Assembly: GCA_029706075.1 (NCBI GenBank)
Contig: JAINUG010000256.1
Coordinates: forward strand, 124,001 to 188,000
Direction of reading: 5' to 3'
DNA: 64,000 nucleotides
Source: Aldrovandia affinis
Taxonomy: Eukaryota; Chordata; Actinopteri; Notacanthiformes; Halosauridae
Part shown: positions 18,338 to 28,684 of the stretch, one piece after another
Layout: every line of letters begins with the position of its first letter
How positions within the stretch are numbered: position 1 is the stretch's first letter
Notes under the pieces: generated by a model
What the model saw: the letters and a program-made list of their open reading frames with translations, nothing else
Databases searched by the model: none
What the model was told of the DNA's origin: nothing
Position numbers and translations under genes: made by a program

Positions 18338-18905
18338 CAGTACCAGTCAAAAGTTTGAGTACCCCTTCCATCTGGACTACGGCTAAGCGGGCACTCCCTC
18401 ATTCTTGAGCAAGATAACGACCCGAAACACACCTTGAAGTTGTGCAAGAACTATCTGGTGAAGGAGGAACGTGAAGGACAACTCAAACTAAGGACCTGGC
18501 CTGCCCAGTGTCCAGACCTCAGTCCCATAGAACTTGTCTGGGATGAACTGGACAGAACAGTCAAAGCAAAGCAACCCACAAGTGCCTCTGGGAATTGCTG
18601 CAGGAGAGCTTGGAATACATATCGGGTGATTTCCTGCTGAAACTTAATAACCGAATGGCCCGTGTTTGTGAGGCTGTTATCACAGCAAAGGGTGGCTATT
18701 TTGAGGAATCCAAGATTCAATTTTCAAAAAAATTTTTTTGAACATTGCTTTGATGTTCCTTTTGTTTATCGTTACATGTGTTTTTTGTAATTTTTAGATT
18801 ACAAATTTTTTAAGTATTTAAAGAAACGTATATGGTGTAAAACATTGTCAATTATGAGATAAACCTAGTTTCCAGCAGGTGTACTCAAACTTTTGACTGG
18901 TACTG
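18338..18905 (+). mobile_element. internally deleted Tc1-like element, 568 bp
   Basis: Intact TIRs (CAGTACCAGTCAAAAGTTTG and its complement) are flanked by TA. Between them remains only the C-terminal transposase coding part: LEQDNDPKHTLKLCKNYL, then CPDLSPIELVWDELDRTVKA, then VITAKGGYFEE in another frame. The N-terminal two thirds is deleted, so it could move only with help. Confidence 0.9.
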
Positions 18906-19797
18906 TAGTTGTAATGTAACAGCTGAAACTGTGTATTCCCCCTACTACCGATCACCACATTAGCTTCACAGGTATGTTTGGACTGAAAATAAACAGCACT
19001 GGAGATAGGCAAAGACAAAATAAATCGATACAGAACTGTGAATGATGTTGAATGTTATTCACCATCAACAAGATAATTGGATTCCAGTGTAATGTATATA
19101 CATGTAATAACACTAAAAACACACCTGTAAAACGCTGCCGCAGGAAAAGGCATTGCTGAAGAGAAAAAAGGTAAAAAATAATCAAACCCTGGTCTAAGAA
19201 TCAAACCCCAGTGTTCAGTACTCATCATGCCACAGACTCACACATTTGCAAGTGATAGTTTACTATGTATTATACAACAATATTTCAGATAACTATTTTC
19301 TAACACATAATAATGATTTATCAAAATGAAATGTATTCATTTAAAAATAAAAATGCATATCCATTCTACAGTATGGACACTAGAGGGAGCAACATCTTTG
19401 GCAAATGAACCAAACAGAACATAGAACAGATAATGCCTGTCGAGGAAACAGGACAGGAAGAGGCTTTTGTTGGTTAGTTTTTTAGAGGCAGTTTGGAGAA
19501 AGACAACTAGGTGGAGAACTATACAGTTATGCAGAGGAAGTTGTATTCTGTTTTCAATCAAGGAAGTAGTATTCTGTTTTAAGTGGAAATCAATGGTAAC
19601 AGAAGTATTATGTTTTGACTGATATTTTTCCAACCTTGACACAAGTGAGCTACTTTGCTAACAGACTAAAACAAAGAAATTAAATTTTTATACAAACTTA
19701 AACAGATTTTCGGAGCAACCTGGCGCAACACTGCAACTTACAAGATAAAAAATATTCAAATGATCATTTTAATTTCAAATTTAAAGACAAATAATAC
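18906..19797. other. no recognised feature
   Basis: AT-rich spacer with only short chance open frames. Confidence 0.35.
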
Positions 19798-20845
19798 ATT
19801 TTACATTTACATTCTACATTTTAAGCATTTAGCAGATGCTCTTATCCAGATTGACTTACAAGATGTGCATAAATACATGGTAGGAACAATCATACTGTAG
19901 TACGCACATGAGATCAGTGCAGTAATACAGCGATAGACATCATTGCAGGTAGCTGCCTACCATACCTGTAACACTGGGAAGGAAAAGGTTAGTTTTTTTT
20001 ATTTAATTTAAATTTTTTATTATTAAGTGGAGTAAGCAGGAGTATACAGTGTAGAGCAAGTAAGCAGTGGTGATGACAATTAGCTAGATATACAGAGTTC
20101 AGTGGTAGTGAAGTCTGAAAAGGTGGGTTTTGAGTTTCTTGCGGAAGATCGCAAGTGATTCCGCGGTCCTGACTGATTGTGGAAGGTCGTTCCACCAGCG
20201 AGGGGTCAGGACAGAGAAGAGACGAGACCGCGAGGAGTGGCTGCCAGGCACCCGGAGGCATGGGGCAGTCAGTTTGCCAGAGGAGGCGGAGCGGAGGGGT
20301 CTGGCTGGGGTGTAGGGAGTGATGAGTAACTGGAGGTATGGGGGAGCAGTACCTCTAGCCGCTTGAAAAGCAAGCACCAGTGATTTGAATCTGATGCGTG
20401 CTGCGATGGGGAGCCAGTGCAGAGAGGAGAGTAGAGGGGTGACGTGGGTGAACTTCGGCTGGTTGAACACCAGACGAGCGGCAGCATTCTAGACTAGTTG
20501 CAGTGGCTTGATGGCACAGGCCAGTAGGCCTGCCAGCAGGGAATTGCAGTAGTGCAGACGTGAGATCACCAGGGCCTGGATCAGGAGTTGTGTGGCCTCT
20601 TGGGTGAGGAACGGTCGGATCCTCCAGATGTTGTGGAGGGAGAATCGGCAGGTCCGAGTGATCGCTGCAATGTGGCCCGAGAGGCACAGCTGGTTGTCCA
20701 GGGTCACTCCAAGACTCCTGGCAGACTGAGGTGGAGACACTATGGAGCCTTCAACAGTGATTAACGCATCAATCATCGGGGAGCCCTTCGCTGGGAGGAA
20801 GAGCAGCTCTGTCTTCCCCAGGTTCAGCTTCAGGTATAGTGTCAA
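19798..20845 (-). mobile_element. L2-type LINE, 5'-truncated 3' end with RT C-terminal region
   Basis: The - strand reads LKLNLGKTELLFLP at the 5' edge, then SARSLGVTLDNQL, LLIQALVISRLHYCNSLLAG, a TAG stop at about 20490, and then NAAARLVFNQPKFTHVTPLL, LHWLPIAARIRFKSLVLAF and RWWNDLPQSVR. This is the end of an L2-clade ORF2. The 3' end near 19800-19860 has the L2 tail (complement of CATTTAGCAGATGCTCTTAT). One stop codon breaks the reading. Confidence 0.9.
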
Positions 20846-21023
20846 TACAGATATAGTGTGTTTTCTGTGTTAATATTTTAAAATCTGTAGATGGCATAAA
20901 TGCATTGACATTGTAGGCCTACTCTTGTTATGCTGGTTGTGCTGTAATGAAAGGGAATATCCACAAATGTATTTCAAATAAATTAGATATGGGATAAATA
21001 TTGTCTTGTAAATATTATATATA

Positions 21024-22381
21024 CAGTGGGGAAAATAAGTATTTCACCCCCTGCTGATTTTGTGAGTTTGCCCCCTTACAAAGAAAGGAACGGAACGGTC
21101 GGTCTATACATTTCATGGTAGGTTCATCTTAACAGTGAGAGACAGAATATAAGAAAAAATCCCAGAAAATCACATTATATGAATTTTAAACATTTATTTG
21201 TGTTTTATTGAGGAAAATAAGTATTTCACCCCCTAGCAAAACAGCAAGAATTCTGGCTCCCACAGACCGGTTATGTGACCAGGAGGCACACAGATTAGTC
21301 CTCTTACTTAATTAGTACTCCTAATTAAGTACTCGTTACCTGTATAAAAGACAACTGTCCACAGAATCAATCAATGAATCAGATTCCAACCTCTCCACAA
21401 TGGGCAAGACCAAAGAATTGTCTAAGGACATCAGGGACAAAATTGATAATTAGAAAATGGAAGAAACACCAATTGACCATCAATCTCCCTCGGTCTGGGG
21501 CTCCACGCAAGATCTCACCTCGTGGAGTGAACCTGATCATGAGAAAGGTGAGGGAACAACCCAGAACTACACGGCTGGAGCTTGTTGATGATCTCAAGGC
21601 AGCCTGGACCACAGTCACCAAGATGACCATTGGTAACACACTACGCCGTAATGGATTGAAATCCTGTAGTGCCCGCAAGGTCCCCCTGCTCAAGAAGGCA
21701 CATGTACAGGCCCGTCTGAAGTTTGCCAATGAGCACCTGGATGATTCAGAGGAGGCTTGGGAGAAAGTGCTGTGGTCAGATGAGACTAAAATCGAGCTCT
21801 TTGGCATCAACTCGACTCGCCGTGTTTGGAGGAAGAAAAAAGCTGCCTTGGACCCCAAGAACACCATCCCCACCGTCAAGCATGGCGGTGGAAACATTAT
21901 GCTTTGGGGCTGTTTCTCTGCTAAGGGCACAGGACGACTTCACCGGATCGAGGGGAGGATGAATGGGGCCATGTACTGGGAAATCTTGCGTGAGAACCTC
22001 CTTCCCTCAGCCAGGACACTGAAAATGGATTTCTAAGGATTTGGAGAGGATCTGCAAAGAGGAGTGGGCCAAAATCCCTCCTGGGATCTGCGCAAACTTG
22101 GTGACCAACTACAAGAAACGTCTGACCGCTGTGCTTGCCAACAAGGGTTTCTCCACCAAGTACTGAGTCATGTTTTGCTAGGGGGTGAAATACTTATTTT
22201 CCTCAATAAAACACAAATAAATGTTTAAAATTCATATAATGTAATTTTCTGGGATTGTTTTTAATATTCTGTCTCTCACTGTTAAGATGAACCTACCATG
22301 AAAATTATAGACCGTTCCTTTCTTTGTAAGGGGGCAAACTCACAACATCAGCAGGGGGTGAAATACTTATTTTCCCCACTG
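21024..22381 (+). mobile_element. Tc1-like transposon, 1.36 kb, non-autonomous
   Basis: TIRs of at least 70 bp start CAGTGGGGAAAATAAGTATT and are flanked by TA. An inner copy of AATAAGTATTTCACCCCCT lies in each arm (IR/DR layout). The transposase inside is deleted in two places. Confidence 0.93.
21401..22166 (+). pseudogene. Tc1-like transposase lacking the catalytic centre
   Basis: The reading starts [15 protein letters not shown] at 21401 and continues, after a loss of part of the DNA-binding domain near 21450, as an open frame to 22036 with [16 protein letters not shown] (first Asp) and [16 protein letters not shown]. The stretch holding QQDNDPKH and NPIE is deleted at about 22030, and only the last part ([20 protein letters not shown] to KGFSTKY) remains up to TGA at 22166. 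It cannot be active. Confidence 0.88.
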
Positions 22382-22384
22382 TAT

Positions 22385-22570
22385 TCATCTCATCTCATCT
22401 TCAGCCGCTTATTCCTAGTTAGGGTCGCGGGGGGGCTGGAGCCTATCCCAGCATGAATTGGGGCGAGAGGCAGGAATACACCCTGGACAGGTCGCCAATC
22501 CATCGCAGGGCACTACATACACCATTCACTCACACACTCATACCTACGGGCAATTTAGACTTTCCAATGT
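22385..22570 (-). mobile_element. SINE 3' part, same family as 23975-24355
   Basis: Contains the complement of GGCGACCTGTCCAGGGTGTA and GGGATAGGCTCCAGCCCCCC, the shared SINE/LINE tail found again at 24000-24160. The tRNA-like head is absent. Confidence 0.75.
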
Positions 22571-22910
22571 ACAAACCCGATACTACCTCAGTACATTTCA
22601 ACCTGCTGTCGTGAGTGCTCGGTTTGTTTACGTGATACTGAACGCATCCGCTTGCGTCACCTGAATATCCGTCACATTTTTTTGGACGCAAATGACGTAC
22701 AGTTGACGCGTCCATTTGGTGTAACTGTAATGTCGTCCGGATGGAAACAGTAGAATTTTAAGAGTCGTGGGAATATGCGCTGCCCGTTGTGGGAACATGC
22801 GCTGCACGTTGTAATAACGAAAAGGAAAAAAGGTGTGAACATTTGTCAAAAAGCGGGAGAAATACGGGAGAATCGTGACCCCTGGAGAAAACTGGGTGAG
22901 GACAATGAAA
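22571..22910. other. unidentified, leads into the hairpin array
   Basis: Moderately GC-rich sequence with no recognised gene. It includes AAATACGGGAGAATCGTGAC just before the first hairpin. Confidence 0.3.
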
Positions 22911-23117
22911 ATCGGGACACGGAATGTCGAGTAGCTGTTCTGTATACAGACAGCGAATGCTCCGAGTCCCGATAACACTACTCTGTAGAACTTAGAATGT
23001 CGAGTAGCTGCATATGCCGGCAGCGAATGCTCTAAGTTCTGATGCCACTGAACTTCGATTAGACTTAGAATGTCCGCAGTAGCTGTACTGTAGTCAGGCA
23101 GTGAATGCTTTAAGTCT
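22911..23117 (+). repeat. three tandem hairpins with conserved inner loops, period about 75 bp
   Basis: Hairpins lie at 22911-22973, 22987-23040 and 23061-23117. All three keep an inner 5' arm GAATGTC(G/CGC)AGTAGCTG and a 3' arm CAG(C/T)GAATGCT, which form a short GCTG/CAGC stem next to an AGTA/GAA pair of the loop-E (bulged-G) type. The outer stems differ in sequence but each still pairs: ATCGGGAC/GTCCCGAT, AGAACTTAGA/TCTAAGTTCT and AGACTTA/TAAGTCT. No known RNA family was recognised; a transposon origin is possible. Confidence 0.6.
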
Positions 23118-23432
23118 TGAAATCTCGGGGTACCAGGCTCGCCATGGAATAAGTTGTCTATGATGTGGGTCTAGAGGTTAAGCCCTTCGACTCCTATATG
23201 GCTGTTACAGGGACAGGGGCAAACACAATGTCCGCGGCATATGTTGTCTGTACTTACTTTATGTCAATTGTATTGTTTGTCCTGATCATGTTCCCCAAAT
23301 CGCTCCAGAGAAAAGCGGAGGTTCAACGTGGTACGATTGACCTCATAATATGGAAGCGATAATTAATCAAATCCATTTCACTAGAATGTCATACGGTACA
23401 TGTCTCATAAAATTTCCCTACATGGTAGTATA

Positions 23433-23632
23433 ATGGCCTACGTCAAGAGTGTGACTTAGGCCGTTGTATTTTTTGCCTAAGTCACAAGACAATGTGACTT
23501 AGGCAATTTTACAAGCTTTCAAGATGGCGGCTGCTTGCCTAAGTCACTTACTCCAGAAGTAATTTGGCCTAAGTCAGGTTTAAAATGGCCTAAGTCACAA
23601 CGGCATGTTCGTAAATTGGCCTAAGTAATCTA
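23433..23632. promoter_or_regulatory. cluster of eight GCCTAAGTCA-like motifs in both orientations
   Basis: The 10-bp word GCCTAAGTCA or its complement TGACTTAGGC occurs near 23452, 23475, 23496, 23537, 23566 and 23587, with one-base variants GGCCTACGTCA near 23435 and GGCCTAAGTAA near 23618. Neighbouring inverted copies can pair. It could be a factor-binding array or a decayed palindromic element. Confidence 0.45.
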
Positions 23633-23730
23633 ATTCTCTTATGTTACATAATTGACAGACAGCGTTATTTGTATGTCAATCGTCATATATTGTCGTAACC
23701 TTTGTTATAAAACATTTTTTTTTTTTAAAT

Positions 23731-23749
23731 ATATATATATATATATATT
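23731..23749. repeat. (TA)n microsatellite
   Basis: A run of alternating TA just before the TGTGGTGTCCCC end of the element at 23750. A second (TA)n lies at 24721-24736 at its other end. Confidence 0.8.
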
Positions 23750-24718
23750 GTGGTGTCCCCAGGGGTTGGGCAACACCCACGGACCTTGCAGAGGGCGTAG
23801 GCAAGTTCAAGAACAAGGAGGAGGCAGTATTCAGAAACCAAAATGATAATTTAATAAATAAACTCTTGACAACACAAAACAAAGGGGTGGGGTCTTCAGG
23901 GGAATACAAACACACAAAGTCCGCAATCCTAGCTCGTTGTCAATGTCCGTTCCAATTCCAAATCCAAGTCCATCCATCCATCCATCCATCCATCCATCCA
24001 TTGTCTAAGCCGCTTATTCCTGGTCAGGGTCGCGGGGGGGGGGCTGGAGCCTATCCCAGCATGCGTTCCGGGCGAGAGGCAGGAATACACCCTGGACAGG
24101 TCGCCAATCCATCGCAGGGCACACACACCATTCACTCACACACTCATACCTACGGGCAATTTAGACTCTCCAATTAGCCTAACGTGCATGTCTTTGGACT
24201 GTGGGAAGAAACCGGAGTACCCGGAGGAAACCCACGCGGACACGGGAGAACATGCAAACTCCGCACAGAAAGGCCCCCGGCCTGGATTCGAACCCGAGAC
24301 CTTCTTGCTGTGAGGCGACAGTGCTATCCACTGCACCACCGTGCCGCCTCAAATCCAAGTCAGTTCCGCAATCCAGTCCGTCGTCAAAATCCAAAGGGGG
24401 GTCCTCAAACAATCCAATTTTCATACTCAAAACACTCCAACAATCACTCTCTCTCTCCAAATACTGGCTGGTCAATCGACTTCACAGTTTTCTCTCCTTT
24501 CCACACTCACCAACTCCTCACAAACACTTTCCTACTCCTCTCCCAGTGTAATGGGATTCAGCCCTTTAAATAGGCCTTGAAATGGCCTTCAGCTGGTTAG
24601 TCCCGTTGCCTTGACTTGCTCAGGTGTTTCTGTGGCCTGCTGGGAAATGTAGTGTTTTGGCTCCCATGTGTCGAAGGACCCGGCAGCCATTTCCTTGTGC
24701 AGCCCATTGGGCTGCCAC
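23750..24718. mobile_element. possible solo LTR or other element with TGTGG/CCACA ends
   Basis: The segment begins TGTGGTGTCCCC and ends GGGCTGCCACA, both inside (TA)n runs. TG...CA ends fit an LTR, and the AATAAATAAA and TTTAAATAGG words inside fit LTR signals, but no coding region or second LTR is present. A SINE is nested within it. Confidence 0.35.
23965..24355 (-). mobile_element. tRNA-derived SINE with (ATGG)n tail
   Basis: On the - strand it begins GGCGGCACGGTGGTGCAGTG (box A-like GTGCAGTGGATAG), has a consensus-like box B GGTTCGAATCC at about 24285-24295, and runs through the common fish tail GGCGACCTGTCCAGGGTGTA to (TGGA)n at 23972-24001. Confidence 0.88.
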
Positions 24719-24736
24719 AATATATATATATATATC

Positions 24737-26289
24737 CAAAAACATAAATACATGAAACTACAAACCAGTGGCAGATGTTGCTTTCTTGAAGGCGGAGATT
24801 TTCCTGACACGTTTTGGATAGAACATTGTACCATTTTCTTTCGGCTTTCCTCCAGGCTCCGAATGGCGGAGATGAAGCTTGCATTAATTTTGTCTGTGAT
24901 CTGCCTCCTTGCCTCTTTTATATGATGACTTGTAAGTGTGGGGCTAAATGTTCCCTTAATTGTTTCCTTTTTTGAGTCTATCTGATCTGCAGTCCAATTA
25001 GGTTTTCATTTTAAATCCAGTTTGCTTAGCCTAACATTAGCCAACAAGACATATTTTATAATGATGGTGGTGTGTTTAACTTTATTGGAAACTTGTGTTG
25101 ACCATCAAAGAATACAAATTTTCCAAAAGCAGATTGTTTCTTTCTCTTTGCAATTTCAGCAATTGATGACCTCATCTTAATCTTTTCATTTGCGGCACCC
25201 GTGATTGTGGCAAAAACACACTTAGTTAGAGTTACTCTTGTGAATATTTAAAGACTTACCTAAGAGAAAGTGTGAGCTGCTTGATAACTATGTTTTACAG
25301 ACCACTTTAAGCGAAGAATGACTTCACTCCAAAGTAAGCTCTTAGGAGGTGTGTTTAGTGTAATTTTTAAGATCTTTGGCCCGGCCCGACCAGTGGACTT
25401 TTGGAGTTCTGGGATGAACCAGGGTGCAGGGTATTCAACAGAGCTTCCATCACACTTCCACTGGGTAATACTTAGTGAGCGAATGTTCCAGAACGACAGG
25501 TAGCCCTATATGCAGAATATGTTGGTAAAAGTATATTATCTCTATGCTGTTGGTTGAATGAATGACCACTCCAGAAGCAGTTGGGATTTACACCTCTTAA
25601 ACACTCAACAAGAGAAGAAAACTGCCTACATGAAAATGGAAATGTCTCAATGGCAGCCTCCATGCAGTCACAGAACTATCAAATTGGAAAGATAGGAAGT
25701 GCGCCCTCTAGGAGTAACTATGTTAAAAGTGCATAATGGGGGAAATGGCGGTCCCTTAGTCCACTACTATATACACTCTATTATACTATGATGAATGCTC
25801 ACAATGGTTAGCATAGTGGGAGACAGCAGAGAGGACCGCGAAGCCATGCACTACAGAATAGTTTTATGTCAGAGGGAGATCATAATCCATTCGATACTTA
25901 CATACATTACCTATATTATGCTTCCCATGAGTCCTATCTTCTTTTGAAATTCCAGTCCTCAGAGAACATGAGTACAGGAGTAGGAATTTCCTTCACTGTG
26001 TCTATATAACTAAGGTGTTTTTAAGCAAATCTGATCAATTGTATGATATTAATTTTCTTCTCTGAAGAGAAAAATTACTTTATTTTGAACACTTTTATTG
26101 TTAAATTACAAGCCAATTTTTTCTAACGTTAGAAATCGTAGGCGATTGAAACCACTTGTGCAGTAGGCCTACTATGTTGAAATATAAATGTGTCTAAATA
26201 TAAATGATTTTGTTGTCAATTTCAATTAAGGGGTTAGCTATCAATAACAAAGTAACCTCAGAGTTCAGCACTACTGATGAAGCAATGAC
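24737..26289. other. no recognised feature
   Basis: AT-rich DNA; no coding, RNA or clear repeat feature was identified. Confidence 0.35.
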
Positions 26290-27480
26290 ATCACAGGAGG
26301 CATTCCAGGCTCGCCCTCTTTTGGAGGACTTCCCTGGCCTTATGGGGAAGATGTCAGTTGTGGCTAAGTGACCTCCACCAACCCTCCTCCAATACACCAG
26401 CTTGTCGACTCTTTCTACAAGAAGCCCCGCTCCAAGTGTGCCATGCACCCCTTCCTCGCTTGCCCTAGAATGTATGGATATGTTATAGGATATAGAGGCC
26501 ACAGGTGGAAATTAGTTAAAGGCAAATTCTGCACAGATATTAGGTTTTTCTTTACACAGAGAGTTGTCAATGCCTGGAACAGCTTGCCAGGTCAGGTAGT
26601 AGAGGCAGAAACACTTGGGCTATTCAAGTCCAGGCTAGATGCAGTACTAGATACTCTTTAGATATAGGACATGATGAGCCGAGATGAGCTGACCGGCCCG
26701 TTCTCGTCATTATGTATTATTATGTTCTTATGTTCTTATGTTGAGAAGTTCTGGGACTCTCCCTACTCGGCTAAAGCCCAGTTATCCTCACCTCACTTAC
26801 CATTCACAGTGGTGGATGGCAAACAGGCTCAAGTAAGGACAACACCCCCAGTTAGTCCCTTGCCCACTATATCCTGCCACCAGCATCTCGCTGGCCTAAA
26901 AAATAGCAGGTAACTACCTCCCTCATGGAGAGGTCTCATGTCTGTGCTGCTCAGGGTGTGCTGGAAATTAATAATCTGACTATCTGCCCTATCTATCAGG
27001 CAGAGCTGTTAGATAAGTGAGAGGGACAGCTGACAGAGGAGATTTTGTAACTGCGCCGGGCAAACAACTCTATTCTCCACCACCCGCAGAGAGCAAGCCG
27101 AGCAACAGGCAGCAGTTTGCATATATGCCTCTGTGAACATAATACCACCTGTAGACCTGGAAAGGGTTTTGATAATAAGAACCTCTGCCAGGTCTCCTTA
27201 TACTGGCCAGACTGCCAGCCCTCTCGCCCCCTCCCCTCTAGCACCTTACTATCAGGAGTCGATCAGAGCATGCAGATTGTCATCCAGGCTGGATTCAATA
27301 ATCCAGACAATTTACTCGCTACAGTTCGTTGAACACCTTCGGCTTTCAGTGACATTAGAGAGACGTCCGTATCCCCCACTCTGACTCCCACAGATCGCAG
27401 ACCTCTTGGCAAAGGTATCTGTCTCAGTGGTTCTGTAGGCAGACAGAGCGAAAAGGTTTTAAGCTCTCTACTGCCTTGTC
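26290..27480 (+). pseudogene. possible DIRS/Ngaro-type retroelement gag remnant, split by a LINE end
   Basis: Fragments such as PPPIHQLVDSFYKKPRS at about 26380, KFWDSPYSAKAQLSSP at about 26745 and ILXLRRANNSILHHPQRA at about 27045 recall DIRS-like gag proteins (W-D-x-P-Y-S-A and L-R-R-A-T-type segments). They occur in shifting frames with stops. Recognition is from memory of the family pattern and is weak. Confidence 0.3.
26464..26740 (+). mobile_element. CR1-like LINE 3' end
   Basis: Residues GYRGHRWKLVKGKFCTDIRF, FFTQRVVNAWNSLPGQVVEA and LGLFKSRLDAVLDTL match the same tail in the longer CR1 copy at 54160-54430. The element ends in (TATGTTCT)-like repeats at about 26705-26740. Confidence 0.85.
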
Positions 27481-28415
27481 CCAAATAAGGACGGTGGAAT
27501 GATAACAATTGAACAACAGTTTAATAAAACACCGGTTTCAGATGCGCCTGCTTGTCTCAGTGTGTCCTGGCAATTGGACCTATTTTCACGTCACGGTGGT
27601 GCAATGTCACAGGAAAATTATTTGTTTTGCATTCCAGGGTATAGCATTCAAATTCAACAGACTCTTTGTGAAGTGTGTATGAGCAGCTATCAATCTCTTG
27701 GGATAAGATATCTTGTCATATCTTGATAATTAGCTTATCCTTGCTCCCTCCTGGGATGCAGTTGTGGGGGCCAGGGTGTGGTTTAATCACATCAGGTTAT
27801 ATTTAATCAGTCTCATAAAATTAAATAATTATAATCAGTCTCACAAAAAAGATTTATTAAACGTAACAAAATCCACAGATTTGTTATTTGTGTTTTGGTG
27901 AATAACGTTATGTTAGTTTCATAAGGAGTAGCACTGCATGTAAGGGAAGTGTAGCTTCAGTGCGCAAGTTATACTACTAACCAAACTTCTAACGAGTTAT
28001 TCCAATCCTGCAAAACATGGAGATCTTTCATGTGACAAAGTTGGCTAGTTACTGGGGAAATGATAAATTAAAAGGAATGAACAAGCTACTCTGTTAGCAT
28101 AGCTACGGTCAACTTGGAGGCAACAAGTTAAATAGCTAACTAGTTAACCTGTTGTTACAATTCTTAATTCTAACGCACTCGCTAAACGGTAATATAATAT
28201 AACACAGTGCCGATACATTTATTATATAATGACTACCCTAGCTATTGCCTGGGATGTTTTGTCAGCCTTACTGCAGTCCTGAGCGTGTGGTTGCTTCTGG
28301 TGGCATGACTCCAAGATGGTGGCAAGATGGCGGCGCACATAGTTGCTGCAGCTAAATGCTCTGTCGGTCAGTGCTTTGTGTGGCTGTTTGTGTACTTGTT
28401 TTTTATTTGTAATGT
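27481..28415. other. no recognised feature
   Basis: AT-rich spacer; nothing recognised. Confidence 0.35.
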
Positions 28416-28419
28416 TACA

Positions 28420-28684
28420 TCTGTGATACATGTCTGAAAGTGCAATACTTATCTTAAAGTGCAATAAGGGAATGTGCAATGACGGAGAATGTTTGAATGT
28501 GTGGTTGTGTGTGTTTCACTTAGTATTTATCCCAGATATATTACTCTGTAAATTCTGTAAATTACTGATATTTTTTTTATTCGTACATGTCTTTACATAC
28601 TGTTGTAATTTTGCACTGACTGGTTGGCATTTCAATTTCGTTGTACGTGTTACAATGACAAATAAAGGATCTATCTATCTATCA
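28420..28684 (+). mobile_element. LINE 3' UTR remnant with (ATCT)n tail
   Basis: The end TTCAATTTCGTTGTACGTG and ACAATGACAAATAAAGGATC followed by (TATC)n matches a common fish LINE 3' end. No coding part remains. Confidence 0.5.

Noticed and set aside
20099-20845. The open frames on the - strand as a cellular gene.
   Set aside because: The sequence is an L2 LINE RT C-terminal region with a stop codon and an L2 3' tail.
22911-23117. Classifying the hairpins as a named miRNA or ribozyme.
   Set aside because: No known mature miRNA seed or ribozyme core was recognised; they are reported only as a structured repeat.
23750-24718. A confident LTR call.
   Set aside because: TG...CA ends and signal-like words are suggestive, but there is no paired LTR, primer site or coding part, so it is kept only as a low-confidence element.
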